DNA of 64,000 nt from Rahnella sikkimica (GCF_002951615.1 NZ_CP019062.1:496001-560000); one strand, 5' to 3'. Shown: positions 17,004 to 28,127, numbered from the stretch's first letter. Notes: a model not told the origin generated them from the sequence alone. A program made the numbers and translations.

Positions 17004-18200
17004 TCAATGCGCTGTTTGTTGTTCCAGCGCTTCGGCTTTGCTGCTGAACGAGGCGATAATCAGCGCCGCCAGCAGGAAGACGTAAGCGATGGTCGCGGTA
17101 TTCAGCGCCCAGAATAACCCGTACTGGCTGTATACCAGCGACGACAGCGTGGAGAAGATCAGCGTCCCGAGGGTGCCGATAGTCAGCAGCGCAGACGTCA
17201 GCGTTGGCGGAGAATTTCTGACCTGCAAACTGCCGTAGCTCATGATGCCGGAGAACAGCCCGGAATTGCAGAAGCCAAACAGACCGGCGCAAATCAGGAT
17301 AAGCATCGTGCTTGCACTGTTGGCCGCCACCGCCAGACACACCAGCCCGACACCCGCTGAAATCAGCAGATACGTGCGCAGTTTTACGAAGCGAACGGTG
17401 AACTGATTCACAAACAGGCCGACGGATTTCACCGTCCAGTAGGTTGTGATGTAGAACGCCGCGCGGTCAGCCGCCATCCCGAAATGCTCTTTCAGCCAGC
17501 TTGGCAGCCACATAGTGAACACCGGTTCCGCCAGCAGGAAAGCAAACAGCGCGAAGCACAATACCCACACCGAAGCGCCCCAACGATCTTGCTGCTGGCT
17601 GGCGGATGATTTTTTCTCAACCGCTTGCGGAATCGACGGGAATTTCTGCCCGACGCACAGTACGATCATCATCAGGCTCAGCACCGCCATGACGCCATAC
17701 ATCGCCAGCCAGCTTGCGCCGTGCTGGAATAAATACCCCAGCAGCAGGGACAGAATCACGCCCGCCAGCGCAAAGAAGAAATCGGTGAGGATCAGGTTCG
17801 CCGAGCGTTTTTTCGGATCTTCGTTAATGCGCACCACCAGATAGCTGCCAATGGACATCATGATGCCGGACGCCGCGCCAATCAGGAAAACGCCGATACC
17901 GAACATGGTGATGGTCGGCATCAGGAACAGCGCGATGCAGGTCAGCACCGAGACGGTTGAGCCGGTAATCAGCTGTTTGCCCAGATTGAATTTGCGCATC
18001 AGCACGCCGCTTATCATGATCGGCAGGAACAGGCCGATGTTCATCAGCGTAAACATCTGTCCGATAAATGCGGGGTCTTTGCCAAACGCCTGCGATACCG
18101 GGCCGATCACGATACCAAGCGTTGAAACCAGCGCACCGGTGAAGAAATAACTCAGCCAGGAAATCATATTGATCCGCTGGCGGTTGAATGCCTGTTCCAT
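17004..18200 (-). CDS. TsgA-like MFS permease, probable nucleoside transporter (copy 1)
   Basis: A 398-residue major-facilitator protein with twelve predicted helices. It resembles E. coli TsgA in pattern (SIGSYLVVRI, the DFFFALAG segment) rather than XapB/NupG. It starts nine bases after xapA on the same strand, so the pair form an operon. The role is therefore most likely uptake of the purine nucleosides that XapA splits. A second copy about 3 kb away is closely similar along the whole length. Confidence 0.82.
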   Translation of the reverse strand: MEQAFNRQRINMISWLSYFFTGALVSTLGIVIGPVSQAFGKDPAFIGQMFTLMNIGLFLPIMISGVLMRKFNLGKQLITGSTVSVLTCIALFLMPTITMFGIGVFLIGAASGIMMSIGSYLVVRINEDPKKRSANLILTDFFFALAGVILSLLLGYLFQHGASWLAMYGVMAVLSLMMIVLCVGQKFPSIPQAVEKKSSASQQQDRWGASVWVLCFALFAFLLAEPVFTMWLPSWLKEHFGMAADRAAFYITTYWTVKSVGLFVNQFTVRFVKLRTYLLISAGVGLVCLAVAANSASTMLILICAGLFGFCNSGLFSGIMSYGSLQVRNSPPTLTSALLTIGTLGTLIFSTLSSLVYSQYGLFWALNTATIAYVFLLAALIIASFSSKAEALEQQTAH

Positions 18201-18209
18201 AGATGTCCC

Positions 18210-19043
18210 TTATTTTGCAGTCGCTGATAAGTCAGCGAAGAAGGCGCGGATCAGACGGGTGAAATCGCCCACCGCCAGTTTTGCGCAGCTCAGGGTTTGT
18301 TCGTGGGAAAGCGGAGTGTCGGATAACCCTTCGGCGAAGTTGGTCATGGCGGAAACCGCCAGCACTTTAAGACCGCAGTGTCGCGCTGAAATCACTTCCG
18401 GCACGATGGACATGCCGACGACGTCGCAGCCGAGGGTTTGCATCATCCGGATTTCCGCAGGCGTTTCGAAGTTCGGGCCGGTGTAGGCGGCGAATACGCC
18501 TTCTGCCACGTCGATACCCAGTTTGCCGGCGACAACGTGAAGCTGCGCGCGCAGTTCTTTGTCATAAGCGTTCGCCAGGCTGAAGAAGCGCGGGCCAAAA
18601 CGGTCGTCATTCGGGCCTGCCAGCGGCGATTCCGGCATAAAGCTGACGTGGTCGGTGAGCGCAACTAAGCGTCCCGGCGCGACTTCTTTGCGCAGGGAAC
18701 CGGCGGCGTTGGTGGCCAGCAGGAATTCGCAGCCCAGCAGTTTGAAGGTGCGAACGGCGCTGGTCATCACTGACATGCCGTGGCCTTCATACATATGTCC
18801 ACGGCCTTTCATGCACATCACCGGCACGCCTTCGAGATGACCCAGAACCAGTTCACCGGCGTGGCCGACGACGCTGCTTTGCGGGAACCCTGGCAGGTCT
18901 GCGTAAGGAATGGTAATCGCACCGGCCATATCGTCGCACAGCGTGCCGAGGCCGGAACCTAAGATAAGCGCGGCGCGGGGAATAAAGCCCGGAGCACGCT
19001 GGCGGATAATAGCTGCACAGTCAAACGCGTTGTTATTGAGCAT
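18210..19043 (-). CDS. xapA: Purine-nucleoside phosphorylase, XapA type
   Basis: A 277-residue protein of the trimeric PNP family, very close to E. coli XapA (xanthosine phosphorylase). It splits purine nucleosides with phosphate into base and ribose-1-phosphate. Visible: phosphate loop ILGSGLG near residue 28, GRGHMYEG, TNAAGSL and GPNFETPAEIRMM. The start at 19043 is preferred because GAGAGAAG precedes it; the longer frame adds five residues. It is first of a two-gene operon and divergent from xapR. Confidence 0.93.
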   Translation of the reverse strand: MLNNNAFDCAAIIRQRAPGFIPRAALILGSGLGTLCDDMAGAITIPYADLPGFPQSSVVGHAGELVLGHLEGVPVMCMKGRGHMYEGHGMSVMTSAVRTFKLLGCEFLLATNAAGSLRKEVAPGRLVALTDHVSFMPESPLAGPNDDRFGPRFFSLANAYDKELRAQLHVVAGKLGIDVAEGVFAAYTGPNFETPAEIRMMQTLGCDVVGMSIVPEVISARHCGLKVLAVSAMTNFAEGLSDTPLSHEQTLSCAKLAVGDFTRLIRAFFADLSATAK

Positions 19044-19131
19044 GATCACTTCTCTCATTAATGACAGTAGGGTTGAGTTGAAGGCAATGCTAGGGTGAGC
19101 GGCCCGTGACGTCTAATACCGTTCGCCACGC

Positions 19132-19158
19132 GGATTTATAGTCAAAACCTATAAATCC
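19132..19158. promoter_or_regulatory. Candidate XapR operator
   Basis: Perfect inverted repeat GGATTTATAG / CTATAAATCC with a seven-base spacer, between the divergent xapA and xapR genes. Size and position fit a LysR-type activator box. A related ATAGTCAAAA string recurs at about 21607-21616 before the second permease gene. Confidence 0.68.
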
Positions 19159-19202
19159 AACACGCTAATATGTAAGGGAAAATAAATGTTTCTGGAGAAT
19201 AT

Positions 19203-20111
19203 GTGACGCGTCCATTCACCGATTCGGTTTTCGATCTCGGCCAGATTAACCTCCGCCTGCTGCATTATTTCCGCGTCGTGGCCGAGGAGCTGAGTTTCAG
19301 CAAAGCGGCGGTGCGGCTCAATATGTCGCAGCCGCCGCTGAGCCTGCATATCAAAGAGCTGGAACATCTGCTCGGCACGCCGCTGTTTCTGCGTACCACC
19401 CGTTCCGTGTCACTGACACCCGCAGGCGCCGCGCTGATGCGGGAAGCGGGGCTGATGCTCGACAGCATCAACCGCTCATTGCATCAGGTGCGAAAAATTG
19501 GCCGGGGGGAAATCGGGCATATTCAGTTTGGGACGGTTGGAACCGCCGCGTGGGGGCCGCTGATGCCGGTGCTGAATAATTTCGGCAAGAATGCGCCGGA
19601 AATCAGCTGGACGATCACCGAACTGACGCCGGTTCAGCAAATCGACGCGTTGCAGCTGCAAAGGATTGATATCGGCATCTGGCGCGAGGCGAAAATCGCG
19701 CTGCCGCAGGGGTTATCGAGCAAGCTGATGGTGCGCGAGAACGTGGCCGTCGCACTGTCAGAAAGTCATCCGCTGGCGGTCAAAAGCAGTGTGGCGATCC
19801 GCGAACTGGCGGGTGAAGATTTTATTCTGATGCCGATGAACACCTCGAGTCTGGGCAGTTATTTGTATTCAATGTGCCGTCAGCACGGCTTTCTGCCAGT
19901 GGTGAAACAGCAGGTGAATGAGCCGCAGACTGCGCTGGCGCTGGTGGCGAACGGTTACGGGATTACGCTGTTGCCGGAAAGCTATGCGCGGATCCGCTGG
20001 CCGGGTGTGCGTTTTTGCGCGCTGAGTGAAATGCTGCCCGCCGATTTGTACGCCATTTATCAGGCAGACTCAGTCACACCGGCGGCGGCGCGTTTTCTCG
20101 ATTTGCTCTGA
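19203..20111 (+). CDS. xapR: LysR-family regulator of purine-nucleoside genes (XapR-like)
   Basis: A 302-residue LysR regulator. Its N-terminal half (RLNMSQPPLSLHIKELEHLLGTPLF) and its C-terminal effector domain (VNEPQTALALVANGYGITLLPESYA, WPGVRF) follow E. coli XapR, which activates xapAB with xanthosine. The start is a GTG with TGGAGAA upstream. It is divergent from xapA and faces the second permease gene across a shared terminator. It probably controls both permeases. Confidence 0.88.
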   Translation: MTRPFTDSVFDLGQINLRLLHYFRVVAEELSFSKAAVRLNMSQPPLSLHIKELEHLLGTPLFLRTTRSVSLTPAGAALMREAGLMLDSINRSLHQVRKIGRGEIGHIQFGTVGTAAWGPLMPVLNNFGKNAPEISWTITELTPVQQIDALQLQRIDIGIWREAKIALPQGLSSKLMVRENVAVALSESHPLAVKSSVAIRELAGEDFILMPMNTSSLGSYLYSMCRQHGFLPVVKQQVNEPQTALALVANGYGITLLPESYARIRWPGVRFCALSEMLPADLYAIYQADSVTPAAARFLDLL

Positions 20112-20140
20112 CGCACTTTGCGTCTAAAATCCCATCCAAT

Positions 20141-20172
20141 AAAAAAGCCGCAGGAATTATCCCGCGGCTTTT
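20141..20172. terminator. Bidirectional terminator
   Basis: Stem AAAAGCCGC / GCGGCTTTT between the convergent xapR and second permease genes, with A/T runs on both sides. Confidence 0.87.
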
Positions 20173-20191
20173 GAACAACTCAGTCTGTCAT

Positions 20192-21391
20192 TCAGCCGAC
20201 AGACATTTCGTGATGAATCTTTTCTGCTTTACTGCGGATACCGGCAATGATCACCGCCAGCACCAGAAGCACGTAAGAAACGGTGGCGATATTCAGCGCC
20301 CAGAACAGGCCATATTCGCGGTAAATGAACGAAGAGAATGATGCGAAAATCAGCGTGCCGACTGACGCGGTGGTCAGCAGGGCAGAGGTCAGCGTTGGCG
20401 GTGAGTTTTTCACCTGCAGGCTGCCGTAGCTCATCAGGCCGGAGAACATCCCGGAGTTACAGAACCCGAACACGCCTACTGCAACCATCACCAGTGCAGC
20501 ACTTTCGCTGTGCGTTACCACGCAAAGACTGATTAAACCGACGACCGCAGAGACAAACAGGAACGTGCGCAGTTTGACGAAACGAACGGTGAACTGGTTG
20601 AGGAACAGGCCAATCGCTTTCACCATCCAGTAAGTGGTGATGTAAATCGCGGCGCGGTCAGTATCTAAACCGAAGTGTTCATGCAACCAGCTTGGCATCC
20701 ACAGGGTGAAAACCAGTTCGCTGAAGACGAAAGCAAACAGCGCAAAACACAACACATACGCGGCAAAACCCCACGGCTCTTTCGCTTCACGATCCTGTTT
20801 CGTCACGGCTTCCGGCTTGGCAACAACCGGGAATTTCTGGCCTACGCACAGCAAAATCATCAGTACGCTCAGGGTGCCCATGATGCCGTACATCGCCAGC
20901 CAGCTGGCGCCGTGTTTGAACAGGAAACCGAGCACCAGGGACAGCGTCATGCCGGAAAGCGCAAAGAAGAAGTCGGTGAAGATCAGGTTAGCAGAACGTT
21001 TTTTCGGATCATCGTTGATGCGCACCACCAGATAGCTGCCGATAGACATCATCAGGCCCGCCGTCGCACCAATCAGGAATACGCCGACACCGAACAGTGT
21101 GATCGACGGCATAATAAACAGGGCGATACAGGTCAGAATGGTGATAACTGACCCTGTAATCAGCTGTTTACCCAGATCGAATTTACGCATCAGGATGCCG
21201 CTTATCATGATCGGCAGGAACAAACCGATGTTCATCAGTGAGAACATCAGGCCGATAAAGGCAGGTTCTTTATTAAACGCGGTGGCCACCGGGCCGATAA
21301 CAATCCCTAAAGTCGAAACCAACCCACCGGTAAAGAAGTAACTGAGCCACGAGATCACGTTGATCCGACGGCGGTTATAAACAGTTTCCAT
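20192..21391 (-). CDS. TsgA-like MFS permease, probable nucleoside transporter (copy 2)
   Basis: A 399-residue twelve-helix major-facilitator protein, a clear paralogue of copy 1: both start with a short (N)RRRIN-type sequence followed by VISWLSYFFTG, and most helices align without gaps. The C-terminal tails differ. It is a single-gene unit with its own upstream region. The 282-base gap to iaaA holds its promoter and direct CGTTTATT repeats about 40 bases apart, but no gene. Two related permeases beside one phosphorylase suggest different affinity or substrate range. Confidence 0.8.
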   Translation of the reverse strand: METVYNRRRINVISWLSYFFTGGLVSTLGIVIGPVATAFNKEPAFIGLMFSLMNIGLFLPIMISGILMRKFDLGKQLITGSVITILTCIALFIMPSITLFGVGVFLIGATAGLMMSIGSYLVVRINDDPKKRSANLIFTDFFFALSGMTLSLVLGFLFKHGASWLAMYGIMGTLSVLMILLCVGQKFPVVAKPEAVTKQDREAKEPWGFAAYVLCFALFAFVFSELVFTLWMPSWLHEHFGLDTDRAAIYITTYWMVKAIGLFLNQFTVRFVKLRTFLFVSAVVGLISLCVVTHSESAALVMVAVGVFGFCNSGMFSGLMSYGSLQVKNSPPTLTSALLTTASVGTLIFASFSSFIYREYGLFWALNIATVSYVLLVLAVIIAGIRSKAEKIHHEMSVG

Positions 21392-21673
21392 AACTGATTT
21401 CCTAAAAATAAAAAATATAAGAAGGCCACAGTAAGCGTTGCCAGAGGGGCTTTTATCTGCGGTTAGGACGTTTATTATTCCTGTTCTTAGACGGTTTGTC
21501 TTGGTCGTTTATTCAATCTTCGTATTTGATTTTCTTAAACAATCTAAGCAATTAGCGCGTTTTTGTAGTTTTACATTTCTGCTTTACATACTGTAGCGGG
21601 CTAAATATAGTCAAAAAACAGGGCAACATCACTTTCTGTATACATAAATACAACAACTCAGGGTGCAGTTCTA

Positions 21674-22684
21674 ATGAGTTCTTCTACTGATAATTCAGCG
21701 AGTTCCGTTTCGGACAAGAAGCGTCCGGTTATTGCCATTCACGGCGGTGCCGGGGCGATTACCCGCGCAGCAATGAGTCGTGAAAAAGAACAACATTATT
21801 TAGCCGAACTGGAGCGCATTGTTGCCACCGGGCAGGCCATTCTGGCGGCAGGCGGCAGCGCACTGGATGCGGTGACCGAAGCGGTGCGTTTACTGGAAGA
21901 ATGCCCGTTATTTAATGCCGGGAAAGGGGCCGTTTTCACCCATCAGGGCACGCATGAGCTGGATGCCTGCATCATGGATGGCCGCACGCTGGAGGCCGGT
22001 GCAATCAGCTGTGTCAATCATATCCGTAACCCGATCCTGACCGCACGCAAGGTGCTTGAAAACAGCCCTCACGTGATGTTTACCGGTGCGGGTGCGGAAG
22101 CGTTTGCCCGTGAACAGGGGCAGGAAATGGTTGAACCGGAATTCTTTGACACGCAGGAACGTTTCGAACAGTTGCAGCGCGCAATTGCGGCAGACGGCGG
22201 CGTGATGCTCGATCACGACGGGGCGTCCCTGAATGCTCAGCCGTCTGGCGACCCGATCGATCCGGACCATAAATTTGGCACCGTCGGTGCAGTGGCGATG
22301 GACGCGCAGGGTAATCTGGCGGCGGCAACATCCACCGGCGGCATGACCAACAAACAGGCCGGACGCGTCGGCGACAGCCCGATTATTGGTGCAGGCTGCT
22401 ACGCCAGCAACAATACCGTGGCGATTTCCAGCACCGGCACCGGCGAAGTCTTTATGCGCACGGTCGCGGCGTATGACGTCGCGGCGCTGATTGAATACGC
22501 CGGACTCACGCTCGAAGAAGCCACGCACAAAGTGGTGCAGGAAAAACTGCTGCCGCTGGGCGGGATTGGCGGGATGATCGCCATCGACCGGTTTGGCAAC
22601 GTGGTTCTGCCGTTTAACAGCGAAGGCATGTACCGCGGATTTGCCCGCGTGGGTGACGCCCCCGTTGTCAGTATTTACCGATGA
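21674..22684 (+). CDS. iaaA: Isoaspartyl peptidase / L-asparaginase
   Basis: A 336-residue Ntn-hydrolase precursor. It cuts isoaspartyl dipeptides and asparagine after self-cleavage before the nucleophile Thr203 in FGTVGAV. Other family residues seen: AIHGGAG near residue 20, [11 protein letters not shown] and TGTGEVF. It overlaps gsiA by four bases (ATGA), as in E. coli, where iaaA leads the gsi operon. It would process peptides delivered with glutathione. The N terminus is slightly longer than in E. coli, and the ribosome site is weak. Confidence 0.95.
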   Translation: MSSSTDNSASSVSDKKRPVIAIHGGAGAITRAAMSREKEQHYLAELERIVATGQAILAAGGSALDAVTEAVRLLEECPLFNAGKGAVFTHQGTHELDACIMDGRTLEAGAISCVNHIRNPILTARKVLENSPHVMFTGAGAEAFAREQGQEMVEPEFFDTQERFEQLQRAIAADGGVMLDHDGASLNAQPSGDPIDPDHKFGTVGAVAMDAQGNLAAATSTGGMTNKQAGRVGDSPIIGAGCYASNNTVAISSTGTGEVFMRTVAAYDVAALIEYAGLTLEEATHKVVQEKLLPLGGIGGMIAIDRFGNVVLPFNSEGMYRGFARVGDAPVVSIYR

Positions 22685-24537
22685 GCAGCCCGATTGTTTT
22701 GCCGTCCGACCACGTTCTGGCGGTCAGCCAGCTCAGCGTGCAGTTTTCGCATGAGGGGCAAATTATTCCGGCGGTGAATAATCTCAGCTTTCAGGTCAGG
22801 CGCGGCGAAACGCTGGCGATTGTTGGCGAATCGGGTTCCGGCAAGTCGGTGACCTCGCTGGCGCTGATGCGTCTGGTGGAGCAGGGCGGCGGGCAGATTT
22901 CGCAGGGCGATATGCTTTTTCGCCGCCGTAACGCCGAAGTGGTGGATTTAATGGCGGCGTCGCAATCGACCATGCGCAGCCTGCGCGGTGCCGATATTGC
23001 GATGATTTTTCAGGAACCGATGACCTCGCTCAATCCGGTGTTTCCGGTCGGCGAGCAAATCGCGGAATCCATCCGCCTGCATCAGAATAAAGACAGCCGG
23101 GCTGCCCGCGCCGAAGCCTTGCGGATGCTGGATCTGGTGCGAATTCCCGAAGCTAAAAATATTCTCGACAGTTATCCGCATCAGCTTTCCGGCGGCATGC
23201 GTCAGCGGGTGATGATTGCGATGGCGCTGTCGTGCAAACCCGCGCTGCTGATTGCCGACGAACCGACAACGGCGCTGGATGTGACCATTCAGGCGCAGAT
23301 TTTACAGCTCATCCGCGTGCTGCAAAAAGAGATGCAGATGGGTGTGATTTTTATCACCCACGATATGGGCGTGGTGGCTGAAATTGCCGACCGCGTGCTG
23401 GTGATGCATCAGGGCAACAGCGTGGAAACCGGCGACGTGGGCGCGATTTTCCGTGCGCCACAACAGCCGTATACCCGCTCGCTGCTGGCGGCGGTGCCAA
23501 AATTAGGTTCGATGGCCGGCAAGCCTTTGCCTGCGCGTTTTCCGGTGCTGGCGCAAAAAGAAGGTGACCCCGAACTGGTGCAGGACACCCTGACGCCGGG
23601 TGCGCCGCCGGTTTTACAGGTTCGCGATCTTGTCACGCGTTTTGATTTACGCAGCGGCATTTTCAACCGCGTGACGCGCCGCGTTCATGCCGTGGAAAAA
23701 GTCAGTTTTGATTTACATCCGGGCGAAACGCTGGCGCTGGTGGGCGAATCCGGTTGCGGCAAATCCACCACCGGACGTTCGCTGCTGAAACTGGTGAAAA
23801 GTCAGGGCGGCACGATTACGTTTAACGGCCAGGAACTGACCGATGTCAGCGGCAGCGCGCTGCAACATCTGCGCCGCGATATTCAGTTTATTTTTCAGGA
23901 TCCCTACGCCTCGCTCGATCCGCGTCTGACGGTCGGCTATTCCATTATGGAACCGCTGCTGGTCCACAAACTGGCGAAAGGCGCAGAGGCCGAGGCGCGC
24001 GTCGCCTGGCTGCTGGAAAAAGTCGGGCTGCTGCCGGAACACGCGCAGCGCTATCCTCACGAGTTTTCCGGCGGTCAGCGTCAGCGGATTTGCATTGCCC
24101 GCGCGCTGGCGCTCAATCCGAAAGTGGTGATTGCGGATGAATCCGTTTCCGCCCTCGATGTGTCTATCCGTGCGCAAATCATTAATTTGCTGATGGATTT
24201 GCAGAAAGAGTTCGGGCTGGCGTTTCTGTTTATTTCGCACGACATGGCGGTGGTCGAGCGCATCAGCCATCGCGTGGCGGTGATGTATCTCGGGCAAATC
24301 GTTGAAATCGGCACGCGGCGCGCGGTGTTTGAGGATCCGCAGCACGCGTATACCCGCAAACTGATGGCGGCGGTGCCGGTGGCCGATCCGGCGCATAAAA
24401 GAAAAGAGCAGGCCTTGCTGGTGGATGAAATCCCCAGCCCGATCCGTGCGCTCAACGACGAGCCGCTGGTTTCCCCGCTGGTGCAGGTGGGCGAAGGGCA
24501 CTTTGTCGCGCGGCATGCGATTGCGGGGCTTTACTGA
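22681..24537 (+). CDS. gsiA: Glutathione import ATPase GsiA
   Basis: A 618-residue double ATPase of a dipeptide-type ABC importer. Two nucleotide-binding halves each have Walker A (GESGSGKS near residue 50; GESGCGKST near 355), the ABC signature ([16 protein letters not shown]) and Walker B ([20 protein letters not shown]). C-terminal oligopeptide-transporter extensions follow each half. It drives uptake of glutathione through GsiC/GsiD. Coupled to iaaA by a four-base overlap. Confidence 0.95.
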   Translation: MSSPIVLPSDHVLAVSQLSVQFSHEGQIIPAVNNLSFQVRRGETLAIVGESGSGKSVTSLALMRLVEQGGGQISQGDMLFRRRNAEVVDLMAASQSTMRSLRGADIAMIFQEPMTSLNPVFPVGEQIAESIRLHQNKDSRAARAEALRMLDLVRIPEAKNILDSYPHQLSGGMRQRVMIAMALSCKPALLIADEPTTALDVTIQAQILQLIRVLQKEMQMGVIFITHDMGVVAEIADRVLVMHQGNSVETGDVGAIFRAPQQPYTRSLLAAVPKLGSMAGKPLPARFPVLAQKEGDPELVQDTLTPGAPPVLQVRDLVTRFDLRSGIFNRVTRRVHAVEKVSFDLHPGETLALVGESGCGKSTTGRSLLKLVKSQGGTITFNGQELTDVSGSALQHLRRDIQFIFQDPYASLDPRLTVGYSIMEPLLVHKLAKGAEAEARVAWLLEKVGLLPEHAQRYPHEFSGGQRQRICIARALALNPKVVIADESVSALDVSIRAQIINLLMDLQKEFGLAFLFISHDMAVVERISHRVAVMYLGQIVEIGTRRAVFEDPQHAYTRKLMAAVPVADPAHKRKEQALLVDEIPSPIRALNDEPLVSPLVQVGEGHFVARHAIAGLY

Positions 24538-24617
24538 TTTTTGTGGTGGCTTGTTTTGGGTTAAGTGCAAGCCGTCAATTTGTAAGACAAACGGGTAAGA
24601 CAGGAAAAGGAACTGAC

Positions 24618-26174
24618 ATGAATCAGCAGAAACGTAAAGGTAAGAACGTGATCCGCCAGGCGGTGCTCGCTGCCGCTATTTTCGGTTCTCTGGCTTCAGC
24701 TTCAGCATGGGCTGCCAAAGACGTTGTGATCGCCGTAGGCTCTAACTTCACCTCGCTGGATCCTTATGATGCGAACGACACGTTGTCGCAGGCGGTGGCA
24801 AAATCCTTCTATCAGGGACTGTTTGGCTTCGATAAAAACATGAAGCTGGAAAACGTGCTGGCGGACAGCTACACGGTCAGCAAAGACGGCCTGGTTTACA
24901 CCATCAAGCTGCATCCGGGCGTGAAATTCCAGGACGGCACCGACTTCAATGCGGCGGCGGTAAAAGTTAACTTTGACCGCGCCAGCAATCCTGATAATCA
25001 CCTCAAACGCTACAACCTGTTTAAAAATATCGCCAGCACGGAAGCGGTAGATGACACCACCGTGAAAATCACGCTGAAAGAACCGTTCTCGGCGTTTATC
25101 AATATTCTGGCGCACCCGTCGGCGGTGATTATTTCCCCGGCGGCGCTGACCAAATACGGCAAAGAGATCGGTTTCCACCCGGTGGGTACCGGCCCGTACA
25201 CGCTGGATCAGTGGAACCAGACCGATTTCGTGAAAGTGAAGAAATTCGACGGTTACTGGAAAAAAGGCGAGCCTAAACTCGACACCATCACCTGGCGTCC
25301 GGTCGTAGACAACAACACCCGCGCCGCGATGCTGCAAACCGGTGAAGCCGATCTGGCGTTCCCGGTGCCATACGAGCAGGCCGCGCTGCTGGAGAAAAAC
25401 CCGAAACTGGATCTGGTGTCTGCGCCGTCAATTTTGCATCGTTACATCAGCCTTAACGTGACGCAAAAACCGTTCGATAACGTGAAAGTGCGTGAGGCAA
25501 TCAACTACGCCATCAACAAACAGGCGCTGATTAAAGTCGCGTTTGCCGGTTACGCCGTGCCTTCCGAAGGGCCATTGCCGCAGGGCATTGAGTACGCCGC
25601 GAAATTCAAACCGTGGCCATATGATCCGGCAAAAGCCAAAGAACTGCTGAAAGAAGCGGGTTATCCGGACGGTTTCACCACCACGCTGTGGTCTTCACAC
25701 AACAACAGCACCGCGCAGAAAGTGTTGCAGTTCACGCAACAGCAGCTGGCGCAGGTCGGTATTAAAGTCACCGTGACCGCGATGGATGCGGCTCAGCGTG
25801 CGGCGCAAGTCGAAAACGTCGGGCAGAAAGAAGCCGGTGTGCGCATGTTCTACACCGGCTGGTCGGCGTCAACCGGTGAAGCTGACTGGGCGCTGTCGCC
25901 ATTGTTCTCAACCCAGGCCGCGCCACCGAAACAGTTCGGCACCGCTTTTTACAGCAATGCGCAGGTGGATAAAGATTTGTCCGACGCGCTGAAAACGACG
26001 GACAAAGCCGAGAAAGCCAAACTGTACGCCGACGCCCAGAAACAAATCTGGACCGATGCGCCGTGGGCATTCCTGGTGACGGAGCGTCTGGTCTCTGCCA
26101 AAAACAAACGTCTGACAGGTTTCTACGTGATGCCGGACACGGCGTTCAGCTTTGACGATGCCGATGTGAAATAA
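24618..26174 (+). CDS. gsiB: Glutathione-binding periplasmic protein GsiB
   Basis: A 518-residue periplasmic solute-binding protein of the dipeptide/oligopeptide family. The start at 24618 gives a normal signal peptide (basic MNQQKRKGK, hydrophobic core, cleavage after SAWA) and has an AGGAAC site; the frame is open 25 codons further upstream without one. Family motifs: LAESY-like [24 protein letters not shown] and VREAINYAI. It captures glutathione for GsiCD. Confidence 0.94.
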   Translation: MNQQKRKGKNVIRQAVLAAAIFGSLASASAWAAKDVVIAVGSNFTSLDPYDANDTLSQAVAKSFYQGLFGFDKNMKLENVLADSYTVSKDGLVYTIKLHPGVKFQDGTDFNAAAVKVNFDRASNPDNHLKRYNLFKNIASTEAVDDTTVKITLKEPFSAFINILAHPSAVIISPAALTKYGKEIGFHPVGTGPYTLDQWNQTDFVKVKKFDGYWKKGEPKLDTITWRPVVDNNTRAAMLQTGEADLAFPVPYEQAALLEKNPKLDLVSAPSILHRYISLNVTQKPFDNVKVREAINYAINKQALIKVAFAGYAVPSEGPLPQGIEYAAKFKPWPYDPAKAKELLKEAGYPDGFTTTLWSSHNNSTAQKVLQFTQQQLAQVGIKVTVTAMDAAQRAAQVENVGQKEAGVRMFYTGWSASTGEADWALSPLFSTQAAPPKQFGTAFYSNAQVDKDLSDALKTTDKAEKAKLYADAQKQIWTDAPWAFLVTERLVSAKNKRLTGFYVMPDTAFSFDDADVK

Positions 26175-26190
26175 TAGGCGGTGAAGCTTT

Positions 26191-26222
26191 CAGGGCGCGG
26201 AGTTCAACGACTCCGCGCCCTG
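26191..26222. promoter_or_regulatory. Strong hairpin between gsiB and gsiC
   Basis: Perfect 13-base arms CAGGGCGCGGAGT / ACTCCGCGCCCTG with a six-base loop and no T run. A second small stem CTGTTCC/GGAACAG follows at 26230-26249. The position suits an mRNA-stabilising or attenuating element that keeps the binding protein in excess over the permease. Confidence 0.75.
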
Positions 26223-26283
26223 AACTCGTCTGTTCCGCCGCAGGAACAGGGATGTCATTTCGTGAATTCACAGACAGCGACTC

Positions 26284-27204
26284 ATGCTTAATTATTTTCT
26301 GAAACGATTACTGGGACTGATACCAACGCTGCTGATTGTGGCGGTGCTGGTCTTTCTCTTTGTGCATCTTTTGCCGGGCGATCCGGCGCGTCTGATGGCC
26401 GGACAGGACGCAGACGCCAGCGTTATTGCGCTGGTCCGTCAGGATCTAGGGCTGGATAAGCCGCTCTATCAGCAATTCTTCACCTTTTTCGGCAACGCGC
26501 TGACCGGCGATTTCGGGCATTCGATGGTGTCGAAGCGTCCGGTGATCGACGAAATCAGCTCCCGCTTTATGCCGACGTTCTGGCTCACGCTGACCAGCAT
26601 GCTGTGGTCGGTGATTATCGGGCTGATCATTGGCGTGGTGTCCGCCGTCTGGCGTAACCGCTGGCCGGACCGTCTGGGCATGGCGCTCGCCGTTTCAGGT
26701 ATCTCTTTCCCGGCCTTTGCGCTGGGCATGTTGCTGATGCAGGTTTTCTCCGTTGAACTGGGCTGGTTGCCAACCGTGGGTGCTGACAGCTGGCAGCATT
26801 ATATTCTGCCGTCCATCACCCTTGGCGCAGCGGTCGCGGCCATTATGGCGCGTTTTACCCGTGCGTCTTTTGTCGACGTGATGCAGGAAGATTACATGCG
26901 CACGGCGCGGGCAAAGGGCGTTCACGAAGCCGTTGTGGTGGTGAAACACGGGCTACGCAACGCCATGATCCCGGTTGTGACCATGATGGGATTACAGTTT
27001 GGATTCCTGCTCGGCGGCTCGATTGTGGTCGAGAAAGTCTTCAACTGGCCGGGGTTAGGGCGGTTGCTGGTGGATTCCGTGGAGATGCGCGATTACCCGG
27101 TGATCCAGGCCGAAGTGCTGCTCTTCTCGCTCGAATTCATCCTGATCAATCTGCTGGTGGACATGCTGTACGCCGTGATTAACCCTTCTATCCGATACAA
27201 GTGA
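26284..27204 (+). CDS. gsiC: Glutathione transport permease GsiC
   Basis: A 306-residue inner membrane permease with six predicted helices. It has the N-terminal dipeptide-permease signature ([18 protein letters not shown]) and the EAA loop ([25 protein letters not shown] near residue 200-225), which contacts GsiA. It pairs with GsiD to form the glutathione channel. It overlaps the possible GTG start of gsiD. Confidence 0.95.
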   Translation: MLNYFLKRLLGLIPTLLIVAVLVFLFVHLLPGDPARLMAGQDADASVIALVRQDLGLDKPLYQQFFTFFGNALTGDFGHSMVSKRPVIDEISSRFMPTFWLTLTSMLWSVIIGLIIGVVSAVWRNRWPDRLGMALAVSGISFPAFALGMLLMQVFSVELGWLPTVGADSWQHYILPSITLGAAVAAIMARFTRASFVDVMQEDYMRTARAKGVHEAVVVVKHGLRNAMIPVVTMMGLQFGFLLGGSIVVEKVFNWPGLGRLLVDSVEMRDYPVIQAEVLLFSLEFILINLLVDMLYAVINPSIRYK

Positions 27205-27212
27205 GCAGGCGC

Positions 27213-28127
27213 ATGAAAAACTGGCGGAGAAATGCCGTACTGGCGAGCTTGCCGATAATCACATCCGAAACCCCGCAGGCGGTAAGAACGCCGTGGAAAG
27301 CGTTCTGGCGGCGTTTTCGTCGGCAACATATCGCGATGATTGCGGGCGTTTTTATTCTTTTACTGATTGCCGCGGCGATCTTTGCGCCGTGGCTGGTGCC
27401 GTTTGATCCGGAAAATTACTTCGATTATGACCGTCTGAATGAAGGCCCGTCGGTGATGCACTGGCTCGGCGTAGATTCACTCGGGCGTGACATTTTCAGC
27501 CGTATCCTGATGGGCGCGCGCATTTCTCTCGCTGCCGGTGTGCTTTCCGTGGTGCTGGGCGCGGCTATTGGCACCTTTTTCGGTTTGCTGGCCGGATACT
27601 ACGAAGGCGCGTGGGATCGTATCACTATGCGCATTTGCGACGTGTTATTCGCCTTCCCCGGCATTCTGCTGGCGATTGCCGTGGTCGCCGTGATGGGCAA
27701 CGGCATGTCGAACGTGATTATAGCGGTGGCGATATTCAGCATTCCGGCGTTCGCCCGTCTGGTACGCGGTAACACGCTGGTGCTGAAACAGCAAACCTAC
27801 ATTGAATCGGCGCGCAGCATCGGCGCATCGGACGCCACCATCTTGTTCCGCCACATTCTGCCCGGCACGCTGTCTTCTATCGTGGTGTATTTCACCATGC
27901 GCATCGGCACGTCGATTATCACTGCCGCGAGTTTGTCGTTCCTTGGTATGGGCGCACAGCCCCCGACGCCGGAGTGGGGCGCGATGCTCAACGAAGCCCG
28001 CGCGGATATGGTGATGGCACCGCACGTCGCGATATTCCCAAGCCTGGCGATATTCCTGACGGTGCTGGCGTTTAATCTGCTGGGAGATGGGTTGAGAGAT
28101 GCACTGGATCCGAAATTGAAAAATTAG
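27213..28127 (+). CDS. gsiD: Glutathione transport permease GsiD
   Basis: A 304-residue permease, second channel half. An N-terminal soluble stretch ([23 protein letters not shown]) precedes six helices; the EAA loop is at [19 protein letters not shown]. The ATG at 27213 gives the length of E. coli GsiD (303). A GTG at 27201 overlapping the gsiC stop is the alternative. Last gene of iaaA-gsiABCD. Confidence 0.94.
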   Translation: MKNWRRNAVLASLPIITSETPQAVRTPWKAFWRRFRRQHIAMIAGVFILLLIAAAIFAPWLVPFDPENYFDYDRLNEGPSVMHWLGVDSLGRDIFSRILMGARISLAAGVLSVVLGAAIGTFFGLLAGYYEGAWDRITMRICDVLFAFPGILLAIAVVAVMGNGMSNVIIAVAIFSIPAFARLVRGNTLVLKQQTYIESARSIGASDATILFRHILPGTLSSIVVYFTMRIGTSIITAASLSFLGMGAQPPTPEWGAMLNEARADMVMAPHVAIFPSLAIFLTVLAFNLLGDGLRDALDPKLKN

